From Polaribacter glomeratus (GTDB taxonomy: Bacteria > Bacteroidota > Bacteroidia > Flavobacteriales > Flavobacteriaceae): a stretch of DNA of 64,000 bases. Below the pieces are notes generated by a model. That model was given only the letters and a program-made list of their open reading frames with translations. It was not told the origin of the DNA and searched no databases. This document shows, one piece after another, positions 17,673 to 26,788 of this stretch. A program made the position numbers and the translations under genes. The stretch lies in the NCBI RefSeq assembly GCF_002954665.1, contig NZ_MSCM01000002.1, positions 530,767 to 594,766 of the forward strand, in the 5' to 3' direction. Numbering within the stretch: the first letter of the stretch is position 1; every line of letters begins with the position of its first letter.

Positions 17673-17698
17673 TAACAAGGGAGCATGCTCCCTTGTTA
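17673..17698. terminator. Perfect 26-bp palindrome, likely bidirectional terminator
   Basis: TAACAAGGGAGCA is followed immediately by its exact reverse complement, between two convergent genes. There is no long T-run, only T-rich sequence on both sides (TATCTATTTTATTT on +, TATTTTTAATTATT on -), so it is a weak-tail terminator or a transcript-end stabiliser. Confidence 0.6.
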
Positions 17699-17708
17699 AC
17701 TATCTATT

Positions 17709-18176
17709 TTATTTCCAGGTATTTCCTTTTACCTTAATGGCAGCTTTTAAAACATCTTTTTGGCTTAATTGACCTATTAACTTTCCGTTTGCAACAACAG
17801 GAAACCTTCTTCTGTGAGAACTAATAAACTTAAAAGCAGCATCAAAAATATTCATGTCTTTATCGATCGTGTCTACATCTGTAACCATATATTTTCCTAC
17901 AGTATTATTAGTGTCTGTTGGCATATTATAATACTTACTTTCAGAAATGTGCTTTATACAATCGGTTTCAGAAATGATACCAATTAACTCATTTTCATCA
18001 TTTACAACCGGACCTCCAGAAATTTTGTGCTTAATCAATAAATTTATTACATGATCTAAAGAATCCTCCGCTTTAAAAGTGATTAATTTGGTTGTCATAT
18101 AATCAGAAACTAAAATTTGTTCGTCATTTTTACCTTGCGACTCATCTCTTTTTCCTTGAAAGCTTTTAATTCCCAT
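17709..18176 (-). CDS. CBS-domain protein
   Basis: A 155-residue cytoplasmic protein made of two CBS motifs (about 25-82 and 90-150). The first has VSDYMTTKLITFKAEDSLDH and ISGGPVVNDENELIGIISET. The second has VGKYMVTDVDTIDKDMNIFD and RRRFPVVANGKLIGQLSQKD. CBS pairs bind adenine nucleotides and act as energy or redox sensors; the partner is unknown. It is a stand-alone gene converging on the zinc-ribbon gene. Confidence 0.88.
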   Translation of the reverse strand: MGIKSFQGKRDESQGKNDEQILVSDYMTTKLITFKAEDSLDHVINLLIKHKISGGPVVNDENELIGIISETDCIKHISESKYYNMPTDTNNTVGKYMVTDVDTIDKDMNIFDAAFKFISSHRRRFPVVANGKLIGQLSQKDVLKAAIKVKGNTWK

Positions 18177-18281
18177 AATACGTTTATTTTAAGTTGATTG
18201 AAATTTACAGAAAATTCTGTTTGAATCCACATTTATATAAAGTTTTTTTATTTCTTATATTTATACAAATTTTTACATCCA

Positions 18282-20579
18282 ATGAAAAAAGCATCATTTA
18301 TATTCTCTATCCTCATAATTTTAGGCGTTATTTATTGGAGTTTTTCTGATATTAAACCCTCTTTGCCTAAAGATGAATCTTTAGTAAAAACAGGTTTTTC
18401 TGCTTACAATGCACTAGAGCACGTAAAAAAAATCAGTTTAAAAGAACATTACGTTGGTTCTAAAGATCACAAAAATGTTCAAAACTATATTGTTGAGGAA
18501 TTGAATAAAATGGGCTTAGAAACCGAAATTCAGACTGAAACTGCCGTAAATAAAAAATGGTTTGCTGCTACAACGGCACAAAATATACTTGCTAAGGTTA
18601 AAGGTTCTACAAACGGAAAAGCGCTAATGCTGCTTTCGCATTACGATTCAAATTCTCATTCTTCGTTTGGCGCAAGTGATGCGGGCTCTGGTGTTGCTGT
18701 AATTTTAGAAGGACTAAGAGCCTTTCTATCAAAAAAACAGACACCAAAAAACGATATTATCATTCTAATTTCTGATGCCGAAGAATTAGGTTTATTAGGC
18801 GCACAGGCTTTTGTAGATAAACATCCTTGGACAAAAAATGTAGGTTTAGTTTTAAACTTTGAAGCTAGAGGAAGTGGCGGCCCAAGTTATATGTTAATGG
18901 AAACGAATGGAAAAAACAGCAAACTTTTATCAGAATTTTTAGCTGCAAAACCCAATTTTCCTGCAGCTAACTCTTTAATGTACAGCGTTTATAAAAAATT
19001 ACCAAATGACACAGATTTAACTGTTTTTAGACAAGACGCAAACATAAACGGATTCAATTTTGCTTTTTTTGGCGATCATTTCGATTATCATACAGCGCAA
19101 GATACGTATGCAAGATTAGACAGAGAATCGCTTTTACAGCAAGCAGATTATGTAACGTCTATGTTAGGTTATTTTGCTTTTTCTAATTTAGAAAATTTAA
19201 ATTCAGATAAAGATGATGTCTATGTAAACTTTCCTTTTTCAAGTTTGTTAACTTATCCTTTTTCTTATGTTTTACCAATGTTAATTGGTGCAATAGTGTT
19301 ATTTCTGGTATTACTTTTCTTCGGGTTTTCGCTAAATAAAATATCCGTTAAAAACTCCCTAAAAGGATTTGTCCCATTTTTAATTTCGCTTGTTTTGTGT
19401 GGCGGTGTTTCTTTTGGTTTATGGAAATTACTTTTAAAAATTCATCCTCAATACAATGATATTTTACAGGGTTTTACCTACAATGGCTATACGTATATTG
19501 CGGCTTTTGTATTCTTAAACCTTTGGATTTTACTAAAAACATACAAATACTTTTCTAATGAAGAAAAGACAGCAAACTTTTTAATAGCGCCTATTTTTAT
19601 TTGGTTGCTCATTAATAGCATAATTAGTGTGTATTTTAAAGGAGCGGGCTTTTTTATCATCCCAGTTTACTGTGCTTTATTTATTTTAGCAATTGTTGTT
19701 TTTACAGACTTAAAAGGACGTTACAATCGTGTTCTATTTACTATTTTATCAATACCAACTATTTATATTTTTGCGCCCTTAATTCAAATGTTTCCCGTTG
19801 GTCTAGGCTTAAAAAATTTATTTATAAGTGGTATTTTGATCGCTCTAATTTTTGGACTGATGCTCTTTTCGTTTTATCAGAGAAAATCATTCTGGGTTTT
19901 AAAAGCATGCGGAATCTTAACAATCGGTTTCTTTGGATTTGCAACCTATACTAGCGGGTTTTCCTCCAACAATAAAAAACCGAATAGCATTGTTTACATT
20001 CAGAATTCTGATGACAAAACTGCCTATTTTGGAACGTACAATCAAGTGTTAGATTCGTACACAAAACAAATTTTTGATAAAAACGCCACAAAAGGAAGCA
20101 TTAAAAGTGCCGAAACAAAAAGCAAGTACAATACTCGTTTTAGCTATCATACAAAAACAGCTAATAAAAAAATTTCTTCATCAAGAATAGTAATAGATTT
20201 TGATACTATTATTGGCAATAAGCGTCTGTTAGAATTGGTAATTACGCCTACTAGAAAAGTAAATAAATACGAATTTATAACCAATAGCAAAGTTACTTTA
20301 CAACAATTTAAGGTAAATGACGCTGTTGTAAATAATGGTAAAAATTATACGGTAGAAAAAGGGACTGTTTTAATCTATTTTATGTCAAATTCTGATACAA
20401 ACGTAACACTCTCTTTTAGTGTAAATAAAAACGAAAAACTAGACCTAATTTTAAATGAAATCTCTTACGATTTATTAACGAATTCAAATTTTTCTATTAG
20501 TCCAAGATCCGAAGAAATGATGCCAATGCCATTTGTTACCAACGATGCTATTATAATAAGTAAGAATTTAAAACTCTAA
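18282..20579 (+). CDS. Membrane-bound M28-family zinc peptidase
   Basis: A 765-residue protein. An N-terminal membrane anchor (ASFIFSILIILGVIYW) is followed by an extracytoplasmic M28 aminopeptidase domain (about 40-315). The zinc ligands are visible: His in LLSHYDS, Asp in GASDAGSG, the catalytic Glu pair in SDAEELGLLGAQAF, Glu in LNFEARGSGG, and His in DHFDYHTAQDT. Eight to nine membrane segments (about 325-560) and a 200-residue beta-rich extracytoplasmic tail follow. The architecture resembles the Fxna/Pff1-type M28 peptidases. It probably trims peptides in the periplasm. Monocistronic, with its own terminator. Confidence 0.88.
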   Translation: MKKASFIFSILIILGVIYWSFSDIKPSLPKDESLVKTGFSAYNALEHVKKISLKEHYVGSKDHKNVQNYIVEELNKMGLETEIQTETAVNKKWFAATTAQNILAKVKGSTNGKALMLLSHYDSNSHSSFGASDAGSGVAVILEGLRAFLSKKQTPKNDIIILISDAEELGLLGAQAFVDKHPWTKNVGLVLNFEARGSGGPSYMLMETNGKNSKLLSEFLAAKPNFPAANSLMYSVYKKLPNDTDLTVFRQDANINGFNFAFFGDHFDYHTAQDTYARLDRESLLQQADYVTSMLGYFAFSNLENLNSDKDDVYVNFPFSSLLTYPFSYVLPMLIGAIVLFLVLLFFGFSLNKISVKNSLKGFVPFLISLVLCGGVSFGLWKLLLKIHPQYNDILQGFTYNGYTYIAAFVFLNLWILLKTYKYFSNEEKTANFLIAPIFIWLLINSIISVYFKGAGFFIIPVYCALFILAIVVFTDLKGRYNRVLFTILSIPTIYIFAPLIQMFPVGLGLKNLFISGILIALIFGLMLFSFYQRKSFWVLKACGILTIGFFGFATYTSGFSSNNKKPNSIVYIQNSDDKTAYFGTYNQVLDSYTKQIFDKNATKGSIKSAETKSKYNTRFSYHTKTANKKISSSRIVIDFDTIIGNKRLLELVITPTRKVNKYEFITNSKVTLQQFKVNDAVVNNGKNYTVEKGTVLIYFMSNSDTNVTLSFSVNKNEKLDLILNEISYDLLTNSNFSISPRSEEMMPMPFVTNDAIIISKNLKL

Positions 20580-20592
20580 TAATGAGATTTTA

Positions 20593-20640
20593 ATGCATAA
20601 AAAAAGCGTTCTAAAAATTTAGAACGCTTTTTTTATGCAT
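20593..20640. terminator. Long bidirectional terminator
   Basis: ATGCATAAAAAAAGCGTTCT and its complement form a 22-bp stem with a short loop, with A- and T-runs inside the stem. It serves the M28 peptidase (+) and pyruvate kinase (-), which converge here. Confidence 0.9.
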
Positions 20641-20652
20641 TAAAATATATTT

Positions 20653-22080
20653 TTAGTCAATTTCAGAAACACGTAACGTATTTACCATTCCTCTAGCCTC
20701 TGCAGGCATAGAAGCTAAGTTAATAATAATGTCTCCAGAAGTTACAAAACCTTTTTCTTTAGCAATGTTGTTAATATCTACAACGGTGTCATCTGTAGAA
20801 AGGTTTTTGTCGTAATAAAAAGCTCTAACACCCCAAAGTAAATTTAATTTACCTAAAATTCTTTTATCCGTAGAGAACGCTAAAACGTGTGTTCTTGGTC
20901 TCCATGAAGAAATTTGAAAAGCAGTATACCCACTATTTGTTAAGGTACAAATTGCTGCTGCATCTGTATCGTTTGCCATTAAAGCAGCGTGGTAACAAAT
21001 AGATTTTGTAACAAATCTATTGGTTCTAATATGAGGCGGTTCTTGAGGAACTTTAATCATTTTAGAGTTTTCTACAGCTTTAATAATTTCAGACATTTTT
21101 TGAATAACTCTTAATGGAAATTTACCAACAGATGTTTCTCCAGAAAGCATTACTGCATCTGCGCCATCCATAATAGAATTGGCAACATCGTTTACCTCTG
21201 CTCTTGTTGGCACAGGATTATCGATCATTGTTTCCATCATTTGGGTAGCAATAATTACAGGAATTCTTGCTCTTTTTGCACGTCTTACTAATTTTTTCTG
21301 AATTAAAGGAACGTCTTGCATTGGTATTTCTACACCTAAATCTCCACGAGCAACCATTAACCCGTCACAATAAGGAATTAATGCATCGATATTTGCAACT
21401 GCTTCTGGCTTTTCTATTTTGGCGATAATTGGAATTCTATAATCTGAGTGTTGTGCAATTAAATCGCGTAACATTCTTAAATCTTCTGGAGTTCTAACAA
21501 AAGATAATGCAAACCAATCTACATCTAAACCAATTGCAAAAACAGCATCTTCCATATCTTTTTTGGTTAACGCAGGTAAAGAAATAGCCGTATTTGGTAA
21601 GTTTACACCTTTTTTAGATCTTAAAGGTCCGCCTACAATTACTTTTACAACAACTTCATTTTCTTTGTTGGTAGAGATTACTTCGAATCGTAATTTACCA
21701 TCATCAACCATAATCGCTTCCCCAACTTTTACGTCTTTAGGAAAACGTTGATAGGTCATAAATGCTTTTTCTTTAGTTCCTATACATTTTACAGTAGTAA
21801 AAGTAAAAGTATCTCCATCTTCTAAAATTACATCATCTTCCATTACACCAACGCGTAATTTAGGACCTTGTAAATCTGCAAGAATAGCTACATTATAGCC
21901 ATTTTCTTTATTTATTTCTCTAATTATTTTTACTTTTCTCTTTACATCTTCGTAATCTGCATGAGAAAAATTAATTCTAAAAACATTAACTCCGTTAGAA
22001 GCTAATTGTGTTAAAATTTCTTTTGTGTCAGTTGCTGGCCCTAGGGTTGCAACTATCTTTGTTTTATTATGATTTGGCAT
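20653..22080 (-). CDS. pyk: Pyruvate kinase
   Basis: A 475-residue cytoplasmic enzyme converting phosphoenolpyruvate and ADP to pyruvate and ATP. The substrate and Mg/K site motifs are intact: KIVATLGPATDT, NVFRINFSHADYEDV, IIAKIEKPEAVANIDALI (catalytic Lys) and VARGDLGVEIPMQDVP. The A-domain ATQMMETMIDNPVPTRAEVN and SGETSVGKFPLRV follow. It has normal length for the flavobacterial form. Five bases upstream lies the IPExxxVDY protein gene, the usual flavobacterial neighbour, so the two form an operon. Confidence 0.96.
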   Translation of the reverse strand: MPNHNKTKIVATLGPATDTKEILTQLASNGVNVFRINFSHADYEDVKRKVKIIREINKENGYNVAILADLQGPKLRVGVMEDDVILEDGDTFTFTTVKCIGTKEKAFMTYQRFPKDVKVGEAIMVDDGKLRFEVISTNKENEVVVKVIVGGPLRSKKGVNLPNTAISLPALTKKDMEDAVFAIGLDVDWFALSFVRTPEDLRMLRDLIAQHSDYRIPIIAKIEKPEAVANIDALIPYCDGLMVARGDLGVEIPMQDVPLIQKKLVRRAKRARIPVIIATQMMETMIDNPVPTRAEVNDVANSIMDGADAVMLSGETSVGKFPLRVIQKMSEIIKAVENSKMIKVPQEPPHIRTNRFVTKSICYHAALMANDTDAAAICTLTNSGYTAFQISSWRPRTHVLAFSTDKRILGKLNLLWGVRAFYYDKNLSTDDTVVDINNIAKEKGFVTSGDIIINLASMPAEARGMVNTLRVSEID

Positions 22081-22085
22081 ATTTT

Positions 22086-22556
22086 CTAAAAAATTAAAAA
22101 GTCTTTCGACTTTAATGTGTTCTTATCTATTAAATAGGAAGTGATTACTTGCTCTATTTTTTTTATTTTATCTACGGTTTCAGACATAAAGGTATACTCT
22201 AAATCTCCAGAAATTTTAATAAAGAAATCTACTTTTTTCTTTTCTGGAATTAAATATGTTTTTGTTTCTGATGTTAATAGAAGTTCGTTCGACTCTTTTT
22301 GATTTTCTCTTTTAGAGCTATTTGCTATTAAAAACCAATCAAAATCATACTTATTGCTTGAGTAATTAAAAATTGAAAAAGAGGCATTTTTCTGTGTATC
22401 TTCAAAATTTAAATCTTCTCTAGATTTATAAAAACTGGTAGATAGCGTTTTATTCAATAAATAGGCTAACTTAAAATCTTCTAATGCGGTATGAATACCA
22501 ATTAAGGAATACTCCTCTTCACAAAAATCTTCTAAACCTAAAGAGTGAATTTGCAT
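22086..22556 (-). CDS. IPExxxVDY-family protein
   Basis: A 156-residue protein carrying the family signature near residue 105 as LIPEKKKVDFFIKISG (last position Phe in place of Tyr). The family is named for this motif and sits upstream of pyruvate kinase in many flavobacteria; its function is unknown. No signal peptide or membrane segment is present. Translation of pyk follows after five bases, so a role in controlling or assisting it is plausible but unproven. Confidence 0.85.
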   Translation of the reverse strand: MQIHSLGLEDFCEEEYSLIGIHTALEDFKLAYLLNKTLSTSFYKSREDLNFEDTQKNASFSIFNYSSNKYDFDWFLIANSSKRENQKESNELLLTSETKTYLIPEKKKVDFFIKISGDLEYTFMSETVDKIKKIEQVITSYLIDKNTLKSKDFLIF

Positions 22557-22736
22557 ACGTAATTACTAATTTTAGTTCTTCTAATTAAGACGCTAAATTA
22601 CTAATACTTTATGAATATTTTTGGGATATTAACGAAAACGTTATCGTGTTTAGCTTATAGAAATCTTAAAAAAACATATTATTTATTGTTGAAAAAAGTT
22701 TTAGTAACTAGATAAATGACTCTTAACTTTTTATAA

Positions 22737-22877
22737 TTGAAGACTGAGTTTTATGCTCGTTTTTTTCTAAATTCTTCAGAAAAAAAGGGAATTCCTGTTT
22801 CTTTTGGCGAAAGTAGTTCGCGCGCAGAAACTGCTGGTAAAGTTGCTGTACAAAGTGTAAATTTTATTAATCAGTAA
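22737..22877 (+). pseudogene. Unidentified C-terminal coding remnant
   Basis: A 46-codon open stretch directly after a TAA, without a start codon, reads EFYARFFLNSSEKKGIPVSF then GESSSRAETAGKVAVQSVNF. The amino-acid composition is that of a real protein C-terminus, in contrast to the surrounding AT-rich spacer, but I could not assign a family. It lies just upstream of the AraC-type regulator and is probably the end of a deleted gene. The rest of 22557-22905 shows only spacer and promoter-like AT-rich DNA. Confidence 0.4.
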
Positions 22878-22905
22878 ATAGTTATATTTACATAAAATTG
22901 CAATT

Positions 22906-24042
22906 TTGAACATTAAAGAAATCTTTAATCTCTTTTTATTAATTAGTGCTATACACGGTTTTTTGTTTAGTATTGTTATCCTTTTTTCTAAAAACGGAAG
23001 AGAAAAAAGTATGCAATTTATTAATTTGCTAGTGCTTGTAGTTTCTTTAAACAACATTCAATCTTGGATTTTAATTAAAGACTTTTTTATCAAATATTTC
23101 TTTTTAGATTATTTGCATATACCCTGGCATTTTTTAATTGCTCCTTTTTTTTACATGTTTTTAATCCATTATTTAGAGATTGAAAAAAGAAGTAAAAATA
23201 TTTTAAAAATTATTTTACCCATTTTTTTATTCATCATTTCTATCCGAATAAGTTTTGTATTCTTTTTTAGTGATTCAAATACTGTTGATATTGCTCATCT
23301 GTTTGAGAAATATACATTTCTTGAGGAAATTTTTAGCTTATTAATTTCACTAACCGTTTTTGCATATTCTTTTCAAATACTATCAAAAAAAGAAAAGTTA
23401 TTTACAAAAATTTTATCTTTTGATAATTTAAAATGGATTTACACCTTCTTTAAATTAGGATTATTTACCTATTTATTTTGGATTATTGCTCTTGCAATTT
23501 CCGTAGCTTTAAATTTTAAAGAATTTATTTACTCGTATTATCCTTTAAGAGTTTTAACTACTGTTTTAATTTATTGGATTGGCTACCAAGCAATCATGCA
23601 ATTGGGTTTATTAAAAGAACGTAAAAATTTGCGTAAACAATTAAATTTTTCATCTATTGATATTAATGAAACCTTAGTTGAAGAACCAAAAGATTCATAT
23701 AAAAAAGTGATTTTCGATAATACAGAAGCTTTAATCGTAGAGAAAAAACTTTTTATAGAACCAAGGCTTACTGCAGATTCTTTGGCAAACACGGTTGATG
23801 TAAATGCCGTAAAATTAACGAGTATTATTAAGCTATTTTCTGATAAAAACTTTAGCGATTATATAAATGAATTTAGAATAGAATTTGCAAAAGAATTATT
23901 AGTTGATGAAGCTTATAAAAACTATACAATTACTTCTATTGGTTTAGAATCTGGTTTTAACTCTAAATCTTCTTTTTATGCTACTTTTAAAAAGCATACA
24001 GGTTTAACACCTACAGAATATCAAAAATCATTGTTAAAATAA
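22906..24042 (+). CDS. Membrane-anchored AraC-family transcriptional regulator
   Basis: A 378-residue protein. The first 235 residues form about seven membrane segments (the first is FNLFLLISAIHGFLFSIVIL), followed by a linker and a C-terminal AraC/XylS double helix-turn-helix (about 285-377, RLTADSLANTVDVNAVKLTS, then ITSIGLESGFNSKSSFYATF and KKHTGLTPTEYQ). The start is TTG 22906; no ATG lies before the first membrane segment. Such regulators are thought to sense an extracytoplasmic signal while bound to DNA. A compound operator lies 93 bases downstream, and two more copies follow at 25.35 and 26.79 kb, making this the likely local regulator. Confidence 0.85.
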   Translation: MNIKEIFNLFLLISAIHGFLFSIVILFSKNGREKSMQFINLLVLVVSLNNIQSWILIKDFFIKYFFLDYLHIPWHFLIAPFFYMFLIHYLEIEKRSKNILKIILPIFLFIISIRISFVFFFSDSNTVDIAHLFEKYTFLEEIFSLLISLTVFAYSFQILSKKEKLFTKILSFDNLKWIYTFFKLGLFTYLFWIIALAISVALNFKEFIYSYYPLRVLTTVLIYWIGYQAIMQLGLLKERKNLRKQLNFSSIDINETLVEEPKDSYKKVIFDNTEALIVEKKLFIEPRLTADSLANTVDVNAVKLTSIIKLFSDKNFSDYINEFRIEFAKELLVDEAYKNYTITSIGLESGFNSKSSFYATFKKHTGLTPTEYQKSLLK

Positions 24043-24134
24043 CTTAAAGTCTTTGTGAATTTTGCTCTTTTGCATGCTTAAACAACCGATACCTTTATAA
24101 ACGAATTGTTTTTCACTTTCTCTCAAAAAGCAAA

Positions 24135-24194
24135 AATGTGTCCAGAATTTTGCAAATGTGTCCAGAATTTCTCCTTTTGGAGAAATACTGGATA
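24135..24194 (+). promoter_or_regulatory. Compound operator, copy 1
   Basis: Two direct half-sites AATGTGTCCAGAATTT (24135-24150 and 24155-24170), 20 bp apart, are followed by an inverted half-site GAAATACTGGATA (24182-24194). The 3' edge is 51 bases before the ATG of the barrel protein at 24246. The same layout recurs twice downstream. Twenty-bp spaced direct repeats are typical of AraC-family binding, and such a regulator gene ends just upstream. Confidence 0.75.
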
Positions 24195-24245
24195 CCTGTT
24201 TTTTATTGTTTTCTAATTTAGTTGAAATTTAAAAATAATTAAATT

Positions 24246-24782
24246 ATGAAAAAATGTATTCTCCTAGTAGCATTAATGTATTCTTTAATGTTTTACTCTC
24301 AACAAAAAAATGATAGTTTAAAACAAAATGAGTTTAAGATAAATCTTGCTTATTTAATTGCTGGCTATCCAGAAATAACTTATGAAAGATTATTAACTGA
24401 CGAAACCTCAGTTGGAATATCTATGTTATTTTCTATAAATGATACTTCATCAAATGAAAACAACAATGAAAGTAGCAATGGCTATAACTTTAGTTTAATA
24501 CCATATTACAGAGTTTATTTTGGACAACAAACTAATTCAGGTTTTTTTATTGATGGAAATTTAGCTCTTTACTCACAAAAACACACAACTGGAGATTTTT
24601 TCACAAATGCTAAAGAAGGTGGAACTGGTTTTGGAATTGGTTTTGGAGTTGGAAAAAAATACAAAACAAAAAAAGGATGGGTTGCAGAGTTTACTTTTGG
24701 CTTAATAAGAACTCTAATAAATGCTGATAAAATTGATTTAATATATCCTCGAGTAGGAATCACTATTGGTAAACAATTTTAA
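24246..24782 (+). CDS. Small outer-membrane beta-barrel protein
   Basis: A 178-residue protein with a Sec signal peptide (LLVALMYSLMFYSQQ). The mature part is an eight-strand-like barrel: INLAYLIAGYPEITYERLL, FSLIPYYRVYFG, GFFIDGNLALYS, FGIGFGVGKKY and GWVAEFTFGLIR, ending in Phe (GITIGKQF). It resembles DUF3575-type barrels, which share the YPEITYER motif. It is the first gene behind operator copy 1 and so probably belongs to the AraC-type regulon. Ligand and role are unknown. Confidence 0.75.
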   Translation: MKKCILLVALMYSLMFYSQQKNDSLKQNEFKINLAYLIAGYPEITYERLLTDETSVGISMLFSINDTSSNENNNESSNGYNFSLIPYYRVYFGQQTNSGFFIDGNLALYSQKHTTGDFFTNAKEGGTGFGIGFGVGKKYKTKKGWVAEFTFGLIRTLINADKIDLIYPRVGITIGKQF

Positions 24783-24784
24783 TC

Positions 24785-25143
24785 ATGAAAGATACCATTT
24801 ACTTATTAGTAATCTTAATTTTACTTCGAAGTTGTTATTCTTATAAACCTTTTGATTAAAAAGATTATGAAACTAACAATCCTAAAAAGGTTAAAATTGA
24901 ATCGTTAAATTCAACAAAATGAAAAGGACAATTTATTAATTACAACAAAGATACTATGACTGTAAAAAAGATAAATGAAACAATAAAAATTCCTGTTTTA
25001 GAAATTAAAACTATAAAAAAATGGAGTTTTCGTTTTTAAAATCCTATTTATTTGGTGCTACTATTTCTTTTGCTTTTTTATTGCTTCTTTTTAATGAACT
25101 CATAAAAACAATTGCAGAAGCTGCTATACACAGAATTAAATAA
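24785..25143 (+). pseudogene. Broken lipoprotein/membrane protein gene (TAA, TGA and frameshift)
   Basis: It starts two bases after the barrel gene with a lipoprotein-like signal peptide (LLVILILLRSCYSYKPFD). TAA at 24857-24859 and TGA at 24920-24922 interrupt the frame, which continues VKIESLNSTK, KGQFINYNKDTMTVKKINET and EIKTIKKWSF to a TAA at 25037. In another frame, from ATG 25021, a 40-codon stretch adds a membrane helix (LFGATISFAFLLLLF). Small flavobacterial proteins of this type combine a lipobox, a K-GKFI/T-like beta domain and a C-terminal helix, so I read all pieces as one gene with two stops and a frameshift. Confidence 0.6.
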
Positions 25144-25170
25144 TATTTGAAAAAGAGAGTTTGATTAAAA

Positions 25171-25200
25171 AAGCGTCCTTAAAACTTTAAGGGCGTTTTA
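25171..25200 (+). terminator. Rho-independent terminator (repeat block 1)
   Basis: Stem CGTCCTTAAA / TTTAAGGGCG (one G-U pair), then TTTT. It closes the barrel/lipoprotein unit that begins behind operator copy 1. Confidence 0.75.
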
Positions 25201-25353
25201 AAAATTAATTATTTTATAAATTAAAAATTATGAAAAATCAAATTATAAACTTTCCCGTTCATCCCAAAAAAGTCTAGCTAACTTAAAAAACAACTAATTA
25301 AGCAAAAAAAGACACAATTAATAAATTATTAATAATCAATTAGTTAGAAATAA

Positions 25354-25415
25354 AATGTGTCCAGAATTTCGCAAATGTGTCCAGAATTTCTCGTTTTTAA
25401 GAAATACTGGACGCC
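25354..25415 (+). promoter_or_regulatory. Compound operator, copy 2
   Basis: Direct half-sites AATGTGTCCAGAATTT at 25354-25369 and 25374-25389 (20 bp apart) and the inverted half-site GAAATACTGGACGCC at 25401-25415. The edge lies 52 bases before the ATG at 25468, the same as at the other two copies. Confidence 0.8.
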
Positions 25416-25467
25416 TAAAATTATAATATCAAATATATTTACAACACAAGTTTAAAATCTCTCGATT

Positions 25468-25896
25468 ATGAAACAATTATTATTAAAAACAACATTATTA
25501 CTTTTTATTTCAACAATAATTAGCTGTGAAAATTTTGATAGAGAATTTGAATCTGAACCTTTGATTGGGGTTTGGTTTTTAGTTAAAAAGACAGCTGATA
25601 AAACAAATATTCCAATAGACAGTTGTATGTCTAAAACAACGATTGAGTTTAAATCAAATAAAAGGTATACTGAAATTGTATTTTATAAGGACTCAATAGG
25701 AAAATGTAAATTTTATGAAGATTTTGGAAAATGGAATAAATTTAATGGTAAATATGATATTGACAATCTAACAATTATAGACCAAAAATTAAAAATTGAA
25801 ATTATTGGCAATAGACTTATCTACTCTTATCAAGCATGGCATGATCCATTTGGAAATTTCACAACGTATTTGTACAAGATTAGTTGCTGTGGTTGA
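25468..25896 (+). CDS. Lipocalin-like lipoprotein
   Basis: A 142-residue lipoprotein (MKQLLLKTTLLLFISTIISC, Cys20). The mature part begins IGVWFLVKKTAD, the G-x-W start of a lipocalin-like domain, with beta-rich continuation and a CC pair at the C-terminus (KISCCG). Its signal peptide resembles those of the DUF6252-like lipoproteins downstream, suggesting shared origin of the 5' ends through recombination. It is driven from operator copy 2. The stop is TGA. The ligand is unknown. Confidence 0.7.
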   Translation: MKQLLLKTTLLLFISTIISCENFDREFESEPLIGVWFLVKKTADKTNIPIDSCMSKTTIEFKSNKRYTEIVFYKDSIGKCKFYEDFGKWNKFNGKYDIDNLTIIDQKLKIEIIGNRLIYSYQAWHDPFGNFTTYLYKISCCG

Positions 25897-26025
25897 GCGA
25901 TTAATTTATAGAGAATAACCAAATTGAAAGTACGTGAGTACTTTCCTAAATAAGCGATTTGCCAGCAATTAATTTTGTACAGTGTTGGCTACCGTTTTTT
26001 AAATTCCGATTATTAATTTAAAAAA

Positions 26026-26535
26026 TCAATTTATTATGGATTCATTATTAAACAAATTAAAGTCAGCGACTATATATTTAACTTCAAAAGATTTTATACT
26101 TTCAGTTATTGGGGGAATTTCAGGGTCTTTAATATATTGGCTTATTTTTTGAACAAAAAGTGTTGTTAAAAAACCTATTATTCCGCCAATTATATATTTT
26201 AATATGTCCGTTTTAATTGATTCAGATTGTATTAAATACTTTTTTAAATTCCATTTTATTAGGAATAACTTAAAAATATTTAATTTTAAAAATACTCTTT
26301 GGTTTTCATCATTAACTCCCAAATATGTAAATTCAAAATTATGTTTTGCGGGTATAAAATATAAAGGTAAAGAAGAAACTCTTTTTATTTCAAATTCCGA
26401 TTTATTTTTCGGATTATGATAATTTTTAAAAGTTCTAGAATTAAATATTAATCTCTGAAAAACACCATATTCAATGAATATTTCACAATCAATAAATTCC
26501 AATAAGTTTTTTACGAATAGTCCTTTTATTTTCAT
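26026..26535 (-). CDS. Hypothetical protein with one membrane segment
   Basis: A 169-residue protein on the opposite strand to its neighbours. I do not recognise it. Visible are a polar N-terminal 110 residues (with HNFEFTYLGVNDENQRVFLK) and a single membrane helix (about 113-130, ILKYIIGGIIGFLTTLFVQK) followed by 35 polar residues. It sits between the two intergenic repeat blocks and may be a passenger gene inserted there. No clear promoter could be assigned. Confidence 0.5.
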   Translation of the reverse strand: MKIKGLFVKNLLEFIDCEIFIEYGVFQRLIFNSRTFKNYHNPKNKSEFEIKRVSSLPLYFIPAKHNFEFTYLGVNDENQRVFLKLNIFKLFLIKWNLKKYLIQSESIKTDILKYIIGGIIGFLTTLFVQKISQYIKDPEIPPITESIKSFEVKYIVADFNLFNNESIIN

Positions 26536-26630
26536 TTTTCAGAGTTTTATTTGTAATGGTTGCCAACTATAGATATAAAAAGATTTTATCAAAAAAAAGA
26601 ATAAACTATTTCAAATCAAAAAAATTAAAA

Positions 26631-26658
26631 CGTTCTTAAAATTTTTAAGAGCGTTTTA
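26631..26658 (+). terminator. Rho-independent terminator (repeat block 2)
   Basis: Stem CGTTCTTAAA / TTTAAGAGCG followed by TTTT, the counterpart of 25171-25200 with compensating changes in the stem. Confidence 0.7.
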
Positions 26659-26788
26659 AAAATTATGAAAAATCAAATTATAAACATTCCCGTTCATCCC
26701 AAAAAAGTCTAGTTAACTAAAAAAACAACAAATTAAGCAAAAAAAGACACAATTAATAAGTTACTAATAATCAAATCCTTAAAAATAA

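Larger units (their letters stand above)
25171..25430 (+). repeat. Intergenic repeat block, copy 1 (terminator + spacer + operator)
   Basis: About 250 bases are repeated at 26631-26866: a terminator, a 15-codon mini-frame starting ATG 25230 (MKNQIINFPVHPKKV), an A-rich spacer and the compound operator. The mini-frame differs between copies by one residue (Phe or Ile). I see no evidence that it is translated, but its conservation is noted. Confidence 0.8.

Noticed and set aside
18282..20579. Reading the M28 protein as a transporter because of its many membrane helices
   Set aside because: All zinc ligands and the catalytic Glu of M28 peptidases are in place in the N-terminal domain, and the helix-rich C-terminal half is known from other membrane M28 enzymes.
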